A stretch of DNA of 64,000 nt from Gliomastix tumulicola (GCA_001599755.1 BCHX01000004.1:3162001-3226000), one strand, 5' to 3'. Positions 45,691-57,621 are shown, numbered from the stretch's first letter. A program made the numbers and translations. Notes: generated from the letters alone by a model not told the origin.

Positions 45691-46562
45691 ATGGGTGGCT
45701 TCTATATGCAGTATTTGGAAAGTAAGTCAATTGACCCAAGAGCTATGCCCACTTTGTCGCCGCGCGGCGTCTGTTTTTATTGTATTATTTCCCCACCAGT
45801 GCTCTGAGTTGTACTTTTTTCTTGAACGTGGAGAGAGCAAGGCGAGGTCGCCTCGATGGAGGGGGGTGGCTGAGAATCTATCCTACGTGTTACCAGCCTT
45901 GCATCGAGTTCGTGGGGTGGATCGAGAGAGAGAGCACCTGTCCTTTTCCCCTTTCATGTAGATTCCTCCCGCTGTTCAGAGATCGCCTCTCCTGCATGAT
46001 CGATTCTAAGCCGCACGGTGTCGTGAGGCGATTGGGGGGGGGGGGGGGGTCAGAGACAAAGAACCTGGTCGTTGGGTTCCCATGCAGCAGATCCCACGTA
46101 CATGGCCTCCTGAAAGCGGAACAGGTTGGGGGAACCTGCGTCAATCCCCCGTCATCATCACTGCTGTCCCGTGGTTCTGGAACCCAGTGGCTAACCGATC
46201 GTTCCTCATCAGGTCTCTGCCGTCGTCGTGGATGGACCGATCCGTCCTACGAGTGCTACCGGGATCCCAGTGGCTTTACCTGTCTCGTTCTAGTCAACGG
46301 CCGGGAGTACCAGACGGATCTCGCGTACGAATCGGATGTCCTCGCCCAGGAGAACGCTGCGATGCGTGCCTTCATGGTGTGCCGGAACTTTTCTGTCAAC
46401 GGCGGCATGCTGGCCCGCAACGGGATCGTCCAAGGCCTTCCGGCCACTGAGACCAAGCGTCGCCACAAGAGCCGCCACACGTCATCCAGGGACAGCACCG
46501 ACCGTCACAGCCGCCGTTCTGGCCACCACTCCAGCAGCTCCTCCACGACCTCCCTGGAGTGA
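45691..46562 (+). CDS. Small dsRBD-like protein, 126 residues
   Basis: Exon 1 (45691-45721, MGGFYMQYLE) has a GTAAGT donor and is joined across a 491-base intron to exon 2 (46213-46562); the lengths sum to 381 bases and the frame is kept. Residues 5-70 fit the alpha-beta-beta-beta-alpha pattern of a double-stranded RNA-binding domain: helix YLESLCRRRGW, then DPSYECYRDPSGFTCLVLVNGREYQTD as three strands, then helix VLAQENAAMRAFMVC. The lysine cluster (KKxAK) that contacts RNA at the start of the second helix is absent; the equivalent region reads DVLAQENAA. The C-terminal 40 residues are rich in Arg, His, Lys and Ser (KRRHKSRH, RHSRRSGHHSS), a possible RNA-binding or nuclear-targeting tail. 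RNA binding is inferred, not shown. The start has an ACCATGG context. Confidence 0.82.
46034..46049. repeat. G16 homopolymer inside the dsRBD-like gene intron
   Basis: Sixteen G residues lie within the 491-base intron. On the transcript this is a G-tract that could form a quadruplex or bind splicing regulators, but it could also be length-polymorphic noise. Confidence 0.85.
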
Positions 46563-49500
46563 GACACATGCTCAAGAATACGTTTTTGTCCCCAGAGACA
46601 CCCAGCCAGCACTGCGTTACCCTTTTTCGAGAATTTCTCACAGCGTTGTGGTTCAACTGCCAACATGGCTGCTTTTCATTTACCGCAAGGAGCCTGGAAT
46701 CCTGGCCAGCCCGAGTCGTGAACATACAAGGGGTTGAAAAGCTTCGCGGCAATCCCTCGAGGGAGATTACCCATAACGACTGGACGGCCTCCCCCCTCCC
46801 AGGCTCAGCATACGAGTCATGACGAAAGAAACAAAAAAGAATGAAAGAAAGACAAACAAACAAACAAAAAGGAGAGACAAAGCAGTTGAGGCAGAGAAGC
46901 GAGAGGAGAATGAAGATGAGCGGATGGTGGAAGGGGAAAAAAAAAGAGGAAAGAAAAAAGACTGATGTATAGCATGAGCCACTCGACGATGACTTACGAC
47001 GCCACGAACGAACTTTAGACATGCTTCGGCTTTCTGATTTTTTTTTAGCAACCCCCTGTCTTTCCTTATCTCGGTTTTTTTTTTTTGCTTTTCTCAGCGA
47101 GACATTCTGGCTACCTTTCTTCCCCTTTCCATGTTGGCAACCTGGCTGGAAGAGCGTTGTCCTGCTCATTCCCAAGCTGGGCGTCGCCTGTCTCAACTCC
47201 CTGGCCATAACGACTCATGATGTGGGAAGGGGTTTACCTGGTTCAAGCTGGGTTTTTACAGGACCAGCTATGGTGTGGCTATTTCCCTTGTCCCGGCTGA
47301 TACACGTGGCCCTGCAGGACTGAATATCAGCGTACGGCATCATACCTGATGTAGGCGTGCTACACTCCGGTGTACTGCCCCTGGGATTACGAATTTCCTT
47401 TCTTTCCTTACCGAGAATTTGCAAGACTTTGTTTTCTGTTTTTTCCTTACAAGCCAGACCCAAGTCAAGAAGATGGAAGCTTCGAGTTTGTCAACCCGTC
47501 TCGTGCCGGGTGTCTTGTTGGCAAGATACACCTCAAATGTCTCATACCTGCGAGGTATCTAGCACGATGACTAGGGCCAATCTGGTGAGCAATGGAGAAA
47601 CTTGGACCCCTTGCTTGATGTTGAGCGAGACGGTTCATGTACCGAGGGGCGGTGGAGGTACGACGGCTCCCAACGATTTTATGACTGAGGATCTTAAAGA
47701 GGCTATGATAACGACACGACCTTTATGATATGATTGATTGATTTAAAATACAATATTCACTTGTCTTAGCTTCTGTGGTACGATGATTAAAACTGGCTGT
47801 CGCTACTAAGTAGGGTTGTGCTGCGGACTACGTGATCACCACACGTGGGAGAAGCGCATATGTATCTGCCAATGTCACATATAGGGGTCTGCACCACCGA
47901 GCGGTACTAACGGCCCGGCAGTGTGGCCGTGGGTGGGAGCCCGGCGGGATGTCTTGGGTCCCAGGGCGGCGGGCGGGCTGAAAGGCTGATGAGAGGGAGA
48001 ACCCGTGCCCCGGGACCAATGAGGGCGTTGGGGGTGTATCAGGTGATTGATCACCCGCAGATTCGCGGAAGGGGGGAGGGGCGACGGCCTCACAGGTCGG
48101 TCGCCGGCGCTTGCGGGCGCTGTCCTCTCTCATTGGATGGGAGACGATGGCTGTCCTCAAGGCCGGCGATATAGGTTAATCCGCCGATATCTCGAGGGGC
48201 ACGGGGCCGTGTCGAGACATGAGCTAGAAACATGCAACCGTATACAAATGCCATGGAGCCAGCACATTCCACCAAAACCAGTACCTCAGCTATCTTTCTG
48301 CTCGGAGTCACGGGCCACGGCAGTTTCGTGGTGTGAAACCCGATCGGCCAGTGGGGGGGAGCTGTGGGTGGCGGGTGGGATGAATTGCCGGCTGGCTTCG
48401 GACGCAGTTGAAACCAAAGAAACAAGAGCAGGGAGATACAGACATGACGATGGCCCAAGGCTTTTAGGAAGGAGACGAAGCTGTCTTACCCGACCCTTTA
48501 TCGAGGCTGCAACAGCCGTCGTGGAGCACTGGAGATACGCCCGCATGCGGCAGCCGTCGGCGCACGCCGTGGAGGCCGTCCTATTGTCCATGTGTCGGTG
48601 ATACTGGACTCTGCTGCTGCTGCTGCTGCTGCTAGGTTGCTTTTGGACGAATGTCTCAGTAATACCCAATCCAGCCAGGATGGGTGCGGCGGTATGGAGT
48701 CGGTGTCTCTGCGAGGTTGCTTGCATTCCTGGACGGTCGATGCGGGATAATATCTACCGCCTCGTGGGCACCGAGCAGGAAGGTCGTTTGCTGTCTGTGT
48801 TGGGCCTTATCATGAGGGAGGGGAGGGAATATGGTGGTGAGGAGAGAGCAACCATGAGCCGGGAGAGAACAGGAATCAATCACCTGTCGGGAGCCGTCTT
48901 TGCCACCTCCGATCCCGTATCGAGGGCCCTGCCGAATTCAGGCACATGTGATGATTTCTCCCCCGATCCCATCTCACGCTTCCAATAAAAGAAAAGCACG
49001 GGCTCGTACGAGCGCAGAAGTGGCGGCATGTGCATTGCATTCGTTCACGTACCGCCCGAGGCCACGCATTTACCACACTTTAAGGGGGGGGGGAGGATGG
49101 GAAATGCAGGTCCAGGCCCCCCGTCCAGTGATTTTTTTTCTATTGCCTGTTCTTGAGCCACACAGCCCGATTGCGGCGCTCTCATTGGTCAGGCGCCGCC
49201 CCTTTCCGTCACGGGGCCTCGTGTTGTGGACGGCAAATTAGTGGGGGTCCGAATTATAGGGGCCTCTCTAGGGGACCTTGCAGCTCGATTTAGTATTTAC
49301 AGAAGGAGGCTAGGCCCACACCACCTCACCTCACCTCGCATGAGACGAGAGTCACCCTCGACATTTCATCGCCGAACGCATGCTGCTCTGACACCTCTTG
49401 GGCTGCACGCTGTTGGTGCGCCCGAAGGGGTATGTAGTAGTCAGATAGCCGTATCTCCCTTGACCGAATCCGTCGGCGTTCGATCTGAAACCCGGCTGAG

Positions 49501-49975
49501 GGCGAACAGGGAAAAACAATTGGGAACAAAAAGAAAGAAAAGAAAAAAATAAACTGAGGCCGTGATCTTGCGCAACGTGACCCCGTGGACGGGATTAAGG
49601 TTGGAGTCGGCAGGTACGTACCTGCTGCGGGGGTTGCTCCTGACGAGGTGGCCACTGCTGAAGATCCAATCCCAAGCCAATACTCCCTAAAAGCCAGCTT
49701 GGAGCACCTTGTTGCCCTTCCCGTCCGCTCTCATAAACCTTCCCCTTTCCCCTTCACGCACTGCAAGCTGCCCTCTTTCGTTCGCTTCCACTAAGCTCCG
49801 GCGCTCGTGATCTCCTCCTCGCCGCATCACTCGTTGAATCAGCCTCCGTCGTCGACACAAGGCTGCGTCCTCTACCTGCTTGCTACCGCCGTGCGCTGGT
49901 CCTGACCACGCACTCTCCTCTCCCCAAACTTCCACGAATTGTTGTCGCGGCCATTCGCTCTCCCCAGCCACAAAC
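46563..49975. other. 3.4-kb gene-free region
   Basis: No supported gene. The first part is the probable 3' UTR of the dsRBD-like gene (A- and T-rich tracts near 46827-46960 and 47038-47092). A CTG repeat lies at 48611-48633. The right end (49700-49975) is pyrimidine-rich and serves the GDP-mannose pyrophosphorylase gene. Confidence 0.5.
48611..48633. repeat. CTG trinucleotide repeat
   Basis: Seven and two-thirds CTG units lie in intergenic DNA with no coding context. Confidence 0.85.
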
Positions 49976-51294
49976 ATGAAGGGTGCGTGTTCCTGAGCTT
50001 CCTTGCTACTGTCACGCTTCTGCGCATATGTACTGACACCTCGCCTGCAGGACTCATCCTTGTCGGCGGCTTTGGCACTCGCCTCCGTCCCCTCGTAAGA
50101 AACCACCCCTGCTTTGGATCTGCGCCTCGACGAACCGTTTTGGGATTGACAAATGCCGGCCCGCGATAGACCTTGACGCTCCCCAAGCCCCTCGTCGAGT
50201 TCGGCAACAAGCCCATGATTGTGCACCAGATTGAGGCTCTCGTCGCCGTTGGTGTCAAAGACATCGTCCTGGCGGTCAACTACCGCCCCGAGATCATGGA
50301 AAAGTTCCTTGCCGAGGTACGCCCTTCCTTCCTTCATTCCCAATGCTCTCCAGCTTCACAAGACCGATTTTGTCTCTAATACAATCGCTACGCGCAGTAC
50401 GAGGAGAAGTACAACATCAACATTGAGTTCTCTGTCGAGTCCGAGCCTCTCGACACCGCTGGCCCCCTGAAGCTTGCTGAGAAGATCCTCCTCAAGGACG
50501 ACTCTCCCTTTTTCGTCCTCAACTCCGATGTCATCTGCGACTACCCCTTCCAGGATCTCCTTCAATTCCACAACAGCCACGGCGATGAGGGTACCATTGT
50601 CGTCACCAAGGTCGAGGAGCCCTCCAAGTACGGTGTGGTTGTCCACCAGCCCAACCATCCTTCGCGTATCGACCGTTTCGTCGAGAAGCCCGTCGAGTAC
50701 GTCGGCAACCGCATCAACGCCGGCCTGTACATCTTCAACACCTCCGTTCTGAAGCGCATTGAGCTGCGCCCGACCTCGATCGAGAAGGAGACCTTCCCCT
50801 CTATGGTCAAGGATAACCAGCTGCATTCGTTCGACCTCGACGGCTTCTGGATGGATGTCGGTCAGCCCAAGGACTTCCTCAGCGGTACTTGCCTGTACCT
50901 CTCCTCCCTCACCAAGAGGGGCAGCAAGGATCTCACGCCCCCGACCGAGCCCTACGTGCACGGCGGCAACGTCCTGATCGACCCCTCCGCCAAGATTGGC
51001 AAGAACTGCCGGATAGGACCCAACGTCACCATCGGCCCCAATGTTGTTGTCGGTGATGGTGTGCGCCTCCAGCGCTGCGTCATACTCCGTGGCTCCAAGG
51101 TCAAGGACCACGCCTGGGTCAAGTCTACCATCGTCGGCTGGAACAGCTCTGTCGGCCGCTGGGCTCGTCTGGAGAACGTGACTGTTCTCGGTGACGACGT
51201 GACCATTGGCGACGAGATCTACGTCAACGGCGGCAGCGTCCTCCCTCACAAGTCGATCAAGGCAAACGTCGATGTTCCAGCCATCATCATGTAA
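49976..51294 (+). CDS. Mannose-1-phosphate guanylyltransferase (GDP-mannose pyrophosphorylase)
   Basis: Four exons (49976-49982, 50051-50094, 50170-50316, 50398-51294) give 364 residues, the standard length for fungal Psa1/Mpg1. It makes GDP-mannose from mannose-1-phosphate and GTP in the cytosol, feeding N- and O-glycosylation, GPI anchors and wall mannan. The nucleotidyltransferase signature GGFGTRLRPLT plus LPKPLVEF lies across exons 2-3, with the Lys of PKP contacting the sugar phosphate. VLNSDVICDYPF provides the metal-binding Asp, and FVEKP and FWMDVGQPKDFL follow. From about residue 250 the hexapeptide repeats (IGPNVTIGPNVVVGDGV, VTIGDEIYV) form the left-handed beta-helix that mediates oligomerisation. 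The first exon is only seven bases (MK plus one base). Confidence 0.97.
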
Positions 51295-51809
51295 TCTCCC
51301 ATCTCATCAATGGAGAATGAGTCTACAATCAACAAGGAGAAGAGAGGAGGACGGAGAATCTCTTCACAAATACATCCGACCCATGATAACGACCACACCG
51401 ATACCAAAAACTACCCATAATTATTTCTCACACCACACAACAACTACACCTCGCCACTCCATCTGGAAACTTATAAGAAAAAAAAAAGAAAAAACCGTCT
51501 TCAAAATCGGTTTGAAGTAATGGGACAGGGCGGGAAGGACGGGACGAAACGGACTGGTTTATAAATGCTGCCTTGGTACCTGTCTGTTTGTTTTTTTCGA
51601 TGCCGCGTCTTGCCGCTTGTCTGTGATATGCAATCTGGCGTCTAGGGAAAGCGGGCAATCTTTTTGAAAAGGGTCAAAGAGGATACCTGTACAGGGACTG
51701 AGTTTACGGGCGATTTATAGCTGACGAATGAATGAAAAAAAAAGGTGAACTATGCACTGAGAAGTTGCTCAAATCATTTTATTCTGGTGAATTTCGGAAG
51801 GAAGTGTGA
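51295..51809. other. Convergent 3' intergenic region
   Basis: Downstream of two convergent genes; it should hold both 3' UTRs. T- and A-rich tracts are present and no gene is seen. Confidence 0.55.
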
Positions 51810-53625
51810 CTACTCCAGGTCGTTTCTCACCCAGCCTCTGCACATCTCGACGGCGTGCTCCCACTTCTTCCTCACCTTGCGCCGCGACTCCCCGTCGATC
51901 TGGGGCTGGAAGATGGTCCTGTCCTTGCGGTTCACGCCCTTGAGGTCCTCGAGCTCCTCCCACACGCCCGTCGCGAGGCCGGCCGCGATGGCGGCGCCCA
52001 GCGCCGTGGTCTCGCGCATGGCGGGGCGGTCGACGGAGATGCCGCTGATGTCGGCCTGGGTCTGCATGCAGAGGTCCGAGTTGGAGAGGCCGCCGTCGAC
52101 GGCGAGGGACTCGAGGGCCTTGCCTGAGTCTGTGGCCATGGCGTCGAGGATGGCGGCCGTCTGGTGGCATGTTGCCTCGAGGGTGGCGCGGGCGATGTGG
52201 CCCTTCTTCGTGTGGGCAGTGATGCCAACTATGATGGGTGTCAGTCCAGGAACGGCATGAGGTACCAGCCGGTGAGTTTGGGTTAGGTTGCTTACAGATG
52301 GTGCCGTTGGCGTCGTCGATCCAGTACGGCGCGAAGAGCCCGCTGAAGGCCGTCACGAAGAACACCCCGCCGTTGTCGGGGACGGACGAAGCCACCTCAT
52401 CGATCTGCCTGGAGTCCTGGATGATGCCCAGGTTGTTCTGGAGGAACGTCACGCCGGAGCCGCCGACGGCGATGCTCCCCTCCAGCGCGAAGACGGGCTT
52501 GCGGTCCCGGCCAAAGTCGTACGCGACCGTGGCGAGGAGGCCGCTCTTGGAGATGACGGGCTCGGTGCCGACGTTGTAGAGGAGGAAGCACCCGGTGCCG
52601 TACGTGTTCTTGGCCTGGCCGGGGCTGAAGCCGCACTGGCCGACGAGGGCGGAGGACTGGTCGCCGAGGCAGCCGGCGATGGGCGTGCCTTTGAGGGCGC
52701 CGGAGGCTAGCGAGCCAAAGGCCGTGGCGTGGGAGGAGGGTACGATGGTTGGGAGGGTGATCTTGGACGTATCAATCTTGAAGAATGAGAGAAGTCTGTC
52801 GTCGTACGTGAGGGTCTGCAGGTCCATGAACATCGTTCGACTCGCGTTGGTTCCGTCCGTGACATGGATCGGGCCCTCGGGTCGGTCCCTACCACCGTTG
52901 AGACGGTAGATGAGCCACGAGTCAACGGTCCCAAAGGCTAGGCGGCTCTCATCGTACGCCTTGGCCACGGCGTCGTTGTTGCGCAGCAGCCAGAGCAGCT
53001 TGACACTTGAGGGGTATGTCGATAGGGGGAGGCCGCAGATGTTTTGTAGAGAGTCTGCGCCGTCTCGCTCCTTCAGTTCCCTGACAAGGGATGCGGTGCG
53101 GGTGTCTGGCCACACGACGGCATCGCAGATGGGTTCGCCCGTGTTCTTGTCCCATAGCACGACCGTCTCGCGCTGATTCGTGACGCCGACTGAGCGGATG
53201 GAGGCGGTATCATGGCCGGCCTGGATGAACTTCTCGACGGCCTTGTCTATGCATGTCTCAACAGACTGTAGAAGTTCCAGAGGGTCGTGCTCATGCCAGC
53301 TAGAGAGGGATCATCAATAACGAGATCCTCAGAATAGAGAATAGGGAGCTCAAATCGCAACCCGATAACACTCCAATTTCGCATCCCCTTCACTTCCCCA
53401 AGTATCAGCTGGTGAAGGGGCTGTTCGTGTCACTTACCCTGGCTGAGGGAACTTATTCTCAATGCCCAGCTGGTGGCTCGCCACAGGCTCGCCATGCCCA
53501 TCGAAAATGATGAAGCGCGTAGATGTGGTCCCCTGGTCGATGCTGCCAACGAACCAGCGCTTCTTCTCTTCCTCCCCGGTCTCATGGATCCCCACGGGGA
53601 GGTAATCAGCCTGCGTGCCAGCCAT
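51810..53625 (-). CDS. Glycerol kinase (Gut1 type, FGGY family)
   Basis: Three exons (53625-53438, 53299-52296, 52228-51810) give 536 residues. The enzyme phosphorylates glycerol to glycerol-3-phosphate in the cytosol, allowing growth on glycerol and feeding lipid synthesis. Support: N-terminal phosphate-binding segment FVGSIDQGTTSTRFIIFD; WHEHDPLELL across intron 1; GVTNQRETVVLWD; VVWPDTRT; FGTVDSWLIYRLNGG; the FGGY signature regions YGTGCFLLYNVG and VDGGLSNSDLCMQTQADISG near the C-terminus; and ALEGSIAVGGSGVTFL. Length is close to fungal orthologues. An extension of about 25 residues precedes the kinase fold, and I see no clear mitochondrial signal in it. Confidence 0.96.
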
Positions 53626-54729
53626 GGTGTGAGAGTTGCAGTCTAGCGGCCTTCAGAGACGATTCTCCTGTTTTTCTTTCCCCAGTACTCTTGCAGCTTA
53701 TCTGAATGCCAGAATATACCTCCCAGGACGAGTGAATTTTTCGCGGTAGGAGTAGACGATGAAGAGTAGTGCGACCCGGAGCCGAGTATTCTGGGGTTCT
53801 CTCGGTACTGGATACCGAGAATCGCAACCGTGTCTTAGTGGAGGGTGAGATGGTCAGAAGACGAGATCTAGGTCAGAAAAACGGCCATAATCATGGTTAT
53901 CTGGTCTGGCGATGTGTTGCTTGTCTTGAGCGGCGATGATGGTAGTAAAAAGGGAGGCTTAAAGTGTGGTGAAGGAGAGGGCTGCATTTGCTATCGGAGT
54001 AAGACACTGAATCGCCGGTCCAGTCTTGGTCATTTGGTGCTCGGCCAGCTCGCTGGTGCGTCCCGAGAGAACCGTGTTGTATGATTGGTGGAGATATTCC
54101 CTGGAGCCGATAGGGAACCATCGACGACTTCTCCCTCCTCCCATCATCTATTCCGATGAGCGCTCTGGTTATCGATAGACATTTTCTCTCTCATGTTTGT
54201 CTTTGAGTGCGCTGCATCAAGCCGTCATAAAGAAACGCATTACCCCAGAGAGACCCGAGCTACATATATCCTCCTTGATGAGGTGATTCAGGGACCGAGA
54301 TCCAGACCATGGATTTGGCAAGGCGAGTAAGAAATATCGGAAGGAAGTGCCTGGTACCTTCCACACTTTTCTAATCAAGCATTCAAAGCAAGAATTAGGG
54401 AGCCGGGGGCGACTGCCTTGAAAGCGTCACAATGTCGATTCTGAGAAGGTACCCGTGGCGCGCCTTCCTCAATTATTGGGGCTCGCCTTCTTGACCGGAG
54501 GCTCTTGCCTCGAATGAATACCAGCGAAAATGGAAGGGACACATGCTTTCTACCTCTGACTTGGTTGTGCAGGTAGTCACGACGATTGCCATTGCCTCTT
54601 CCTCCCTACGCAGCTTCATTTTCATCCTCGGCCTGCTCGTGCAAACACATGGAGATTTCAAGCGAAATGCTAGGCTAAGATCTACCACCGAGGTTTTGAG
54701 GATTCTCAGCGAAAGGGCTTTGAGAAATA
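53626..54729. other. Divergent intergenic region
   Basis: 1.1 kb between glycerol kinase (minus) and the uncharacterised protein (plus), containing both promoters. No coding frame is supported. Confidence 0.5.
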
Positions 54730-55767
54730 ATGGCCGACTTGAAACGAAAGGCGGCGCACACACCAGCCGCCCAGGGACGCACCACATTCGGCGACGGCCC
54801 TGAGAAAAGACAGCGAATCTCGCGAGGAAGGGGAGATCAAAACTATCAAAGTCACTCCGAATCGAAGCAATGGGAAGATGACGATCTTCTATTTGATGGA
54901 TCAGTCGACTACTGGCCCTCAGGTATTCAGCCAGGAAAGAATACCCTGACGCTTGGAGACAGCGACCTTTTCGACGACTTCCCCGATGAGGACCTCGTTC
55001 ATTTATCTGGTAGCACCAGCGTACAACAGTTCGAGCTGCCTCCCTCCTCCGTCGTTCGAAATCATGATCGGAGCTCCCGGTCAGCCGAAGATTACGACCC
55101 CAAGCTCCAGTACTCCCCGGTTGCTGGAGGCACCCGCGCTGCGACGACGACATTTGACCAGCAAATTCCAGAGACTGACGTCGACTGGGAGCCTGTCCGG
55201 AAGCATTCGCATCAGTTCTCAAGCCCAATGACCCTGAGAAGCAGTGGCGGCACGCATCTGGTCAGCTCATCTCCATGCACATCATCTGCTGCCGACAATG
55301 CCGTTGCTGCCGAGCTTCCGCCATATGTCCTGCTGAAGCCTTTCAAGACCTTCTTACACATCAAAGACCTGGTCGACGCCAAGGCTCAGATGTTTCCGAA
55401 TTCTCACGCTGCTCACTTCGAACTCTTTACTAGAGTCCTCTACTCGTCCCGGGAGAACCTTACCCACAAGCAATTTTTCCAGTTTCGCGATCTGCTGAAG
55501 GAGACACCACCGTATCTGAATGGCACGCTCAAGGACCGGAGGGCTTTGCCTTTGGCCGAGCAGGCTTTGAACGAGTTCACCAAGAAACAAAAGGCCGGCA
55601 TGAAGTGCTACTGCCTGTGTACGTTGATTCCAGATCGGAGGTCTGCGCTAGGCTGGTCGGCTGTCATCAAGGATATTCGACCTATATTCTGGAAGGAGAT
55701 CCGTCTGATCGTGGATAGGCTGGGCCTCACTGACTTGGATCACTCTCCTACGATTCAGCGAGCATGA
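54730..55767 (+). CDS. Uncharacterised protein, probably nuclear, 345 residues
   Basis: A single uninterrupted frame. The N-terminus is basic (MADLKRKAA ... KRQRISRGRG), resembling a bipartite nuclear localisation signal. Residues about 45-190 are polar and acidic and look disordered (WEDDDLLFDGS, DLFDDFPDEDLVHL). From about residue 195 a compact segment begins (ELPPYVLLKPFKTFLHIKDLVDAK) that contains aromatic and hydrophobic helices (HFELFTRVLYSSRENLTHKQFFQF), a CYCLCTLIP strand and an IRPIFWKEIRLIVDRLGL end. This part has the look of a conserved fold, but I do not recognise the family and assign no function. No intron is required. The frame is longer than antisense alternatives, and its composition is typical of coding DNA. 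Confidence 0.72.
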   Translation: MADLKRKAAHTPAAQGRTTFGDGPEKRQRISRGRGDQNYQSHSESKQWEDDDLLFDGSVDYWPSGIQPGKNTLTLGDSDLFDDFPDEDLVHLSGSTSVQQFELPPSSVVRNHDRSSRSAEDYDPKLQYSPVAGGTRAATTTFDQQIPETDVDWEPVRKHSHQFSSPMTLRSSGGTHLVSSSPCTSSAADNAVAAELPPYVLLKPFKTFLHIKDLVDAKAQMFPNSHAAHFELFTRVLYSSRENLTHKQFFQFRDLLKETPPYLNGTLKDRRALPLAEQALNEFTKKQKAGMKCYCLCTLIPDRRSALGWSAVIKDIRPIFWKEIRLIVDRLGLTDLDHSPTIQRA

Positions 55768-56029
55768 GTCACCGGTTCTCTGATGGAAGACGGGGATTTC
55801 CTTATCGATCTCACGCGGGGAGGCCTCGAGACGAATTTCATGGTCTATATTGGTGCTTCTAGCCTCTATTTCCAGAAAAATCTATTGTCTCTCTCGTTCG
55901 GTCATGGTATTGCTGGAATTCCAAAGAAAGACAGATGGCGCAGGTAGTCAGTGCCAACAAATGATTACTGAGAGCATTATCCCAACCTCATCGGGGACTT
56001 ACCACCCCCCTGAAAGAATATCCGTGGCA

Positions 56030-56869
56030 CTATGCCTTGGCTGCCTGAGCCTTGAATGTGGGAGCAATTCTCTTCTGCACGATGGAGCGCAGTTCACGCT
56101 GCTCCGTCAGGGTGGGCGCGACTTGAAGGCCCTCCCGACGACGCCAGCTCTCAGGCAATTCCGCTAGAGCAGCATCCTCGTCGTCCCCAGTGGGATCGAC
56201 GAACTGGTAGGAGCGGTATTCACAGTTCCTCCAACCAGTCGCTATCCGCCGTGTAAGCATTTTTTTCTTCTTTCTTTATCTCCGGAGAACAACGGGCTAG
56301 AGGAATGATTCGGGAGAGAACTTACTGTTCTTGGTCGGAATTCCGTACCAGTCATCCGTCAGGAAGTGAAGGAAGCATCCGTGGGAGACGACAGCGATAT
56401 GCTCATCCCCATCCAAGCTCCCCAGCAACGAGCGGATCGCCCGTCTCGCCTCCTTGCCCCTGGCCATCAGCTTATCCAGCTTCGGCTCAAACTTGGACTC
56501 CGGGCCCTTGTCCGTCCACGACGGGCTCAGCCCCCGCACCTCGACGCGGTCCCCGAACTCCTCGGCGAGCTTCGACGGCTCGGACCCCGTGTCGCACGGC
56601 GACCCGGACACCTCCTGCAGGACGTCGAGCGGGACGATGGGGTACAGGTGCTCGGGGCCGCCGAAGCAGAGGATGCCCGTGTGGAGCGTGCGGCGCAGCG
56701 GCGAGGCGATGAGGCGCGTGAGCTTGTCGTGGTGCGGGAAGGCCTCGCGGACGGCGGCGCACTGCTCCTCGCCGAGGGGCGTGAGGTCCGGGTCGTGGAT
56801 GGACTCGTTCTCGATGGAGAGGTTGTGGTAGCCCTGGGCGTGGCGGATGAGGTGGATGGTAGGCGCCAT
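56030..56869 (-). CDS. Histidine phosphatase superfamily (phosphoglycerate mutase-like) protein
   Basis: Two exons (56869-56326 and 56241-56030) give 251 residues. The N-terminal MAPTIHLIRHAQGYHN carries the RHG-type motif as RHA: the His that is phosphorylated is present but the usual Gly is Ala, common in fungal cytosolic members. LIASPLRRTLHTGI supplies the second Arg, and IAVVSHGCFLHFL the second catalytic His. Such proteins are broad-specificity phosphatases rather than glycolytic mutases; the substrate is unknown. An alternative upstream ATG at 56989 would add a tail unlike the family, so I chose 56869. It is convergent with the uncharacterised 345-residue gene. Confidence 0.9.
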
Positions 56870-57621
56870 GGTCTCTGGTATGTGTCTATACCGTCTAGGG
56901 CAAAGAGGAGGTTGGTGATGAGTGTAGGGAGAATGAGTGAGTGAGTGAATATCGGAGCAGACGGCCGGGATCGGTGCTTGAAGAGACACGACTTGATAAG
57001 ATCACGAGGTCACGAGTGAGAGGTTTAGTGATAGGGACTTCAGGGGGAACACAGGCTCTACGACTACGCAAGACGGATAAGAAAGAAATTTTGTTCGACA
57101 GGAACCACACGGGCTCGTGCTCACCTCGTGGAGAGGTGCTCGCATTAGAGTGGCCGGGCATCGTCAGGAGTCAGGAAATCGGAAATCCCACGATGAGTCA
57201 AGTGGGGTCCGCTCCGATTGCCAGAGACAAAGAGGCGGGGNTTCCTGATCAAGAGGTCCATAGTCTAAGCTTGAGGCGGCCGTCACATTGGGCAAGTAAG
57301 CCGAGTAGACAAAGAACGAACGACAGAGGCAATCATTCGTCAAAGGACACTCAGCAAAGCTGGAGAACAGTCACATCTTCTACAGATCTGTGCAGGACCA
57401 TGACTCGCCGTGCAAATCTAGATGTATCATCATCAAGACATGGCACAGGTACGCCGGAAAACGTTGAATAGACTAGACGAGCTAACAGGTCTGATGACTA
57501 AATCGACTCTTAAGGGGGAATCAAAACCACTCTTTACATCGTCACACAGTGTCGAGCCGCAAGTCCTAGTCGCCGCATAGATCGCAACGATCAACGACAC
57601 TGGCCGTAGCACCCAACTATC
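56870..57621. other. Intergenic region with one undetermined base
   Basis: No supported gene; one N is present at 57241. The left part is the promoter of the histidine phosphatase and the right part the 3' side of Vps27. Confidence 0.55.

Noticed and set aside
54473..55228. 251-residue frame antisense to the uncharacterised protein
   Set aside because: It runs against the better, longer 345-residue frame and has no coherent features.
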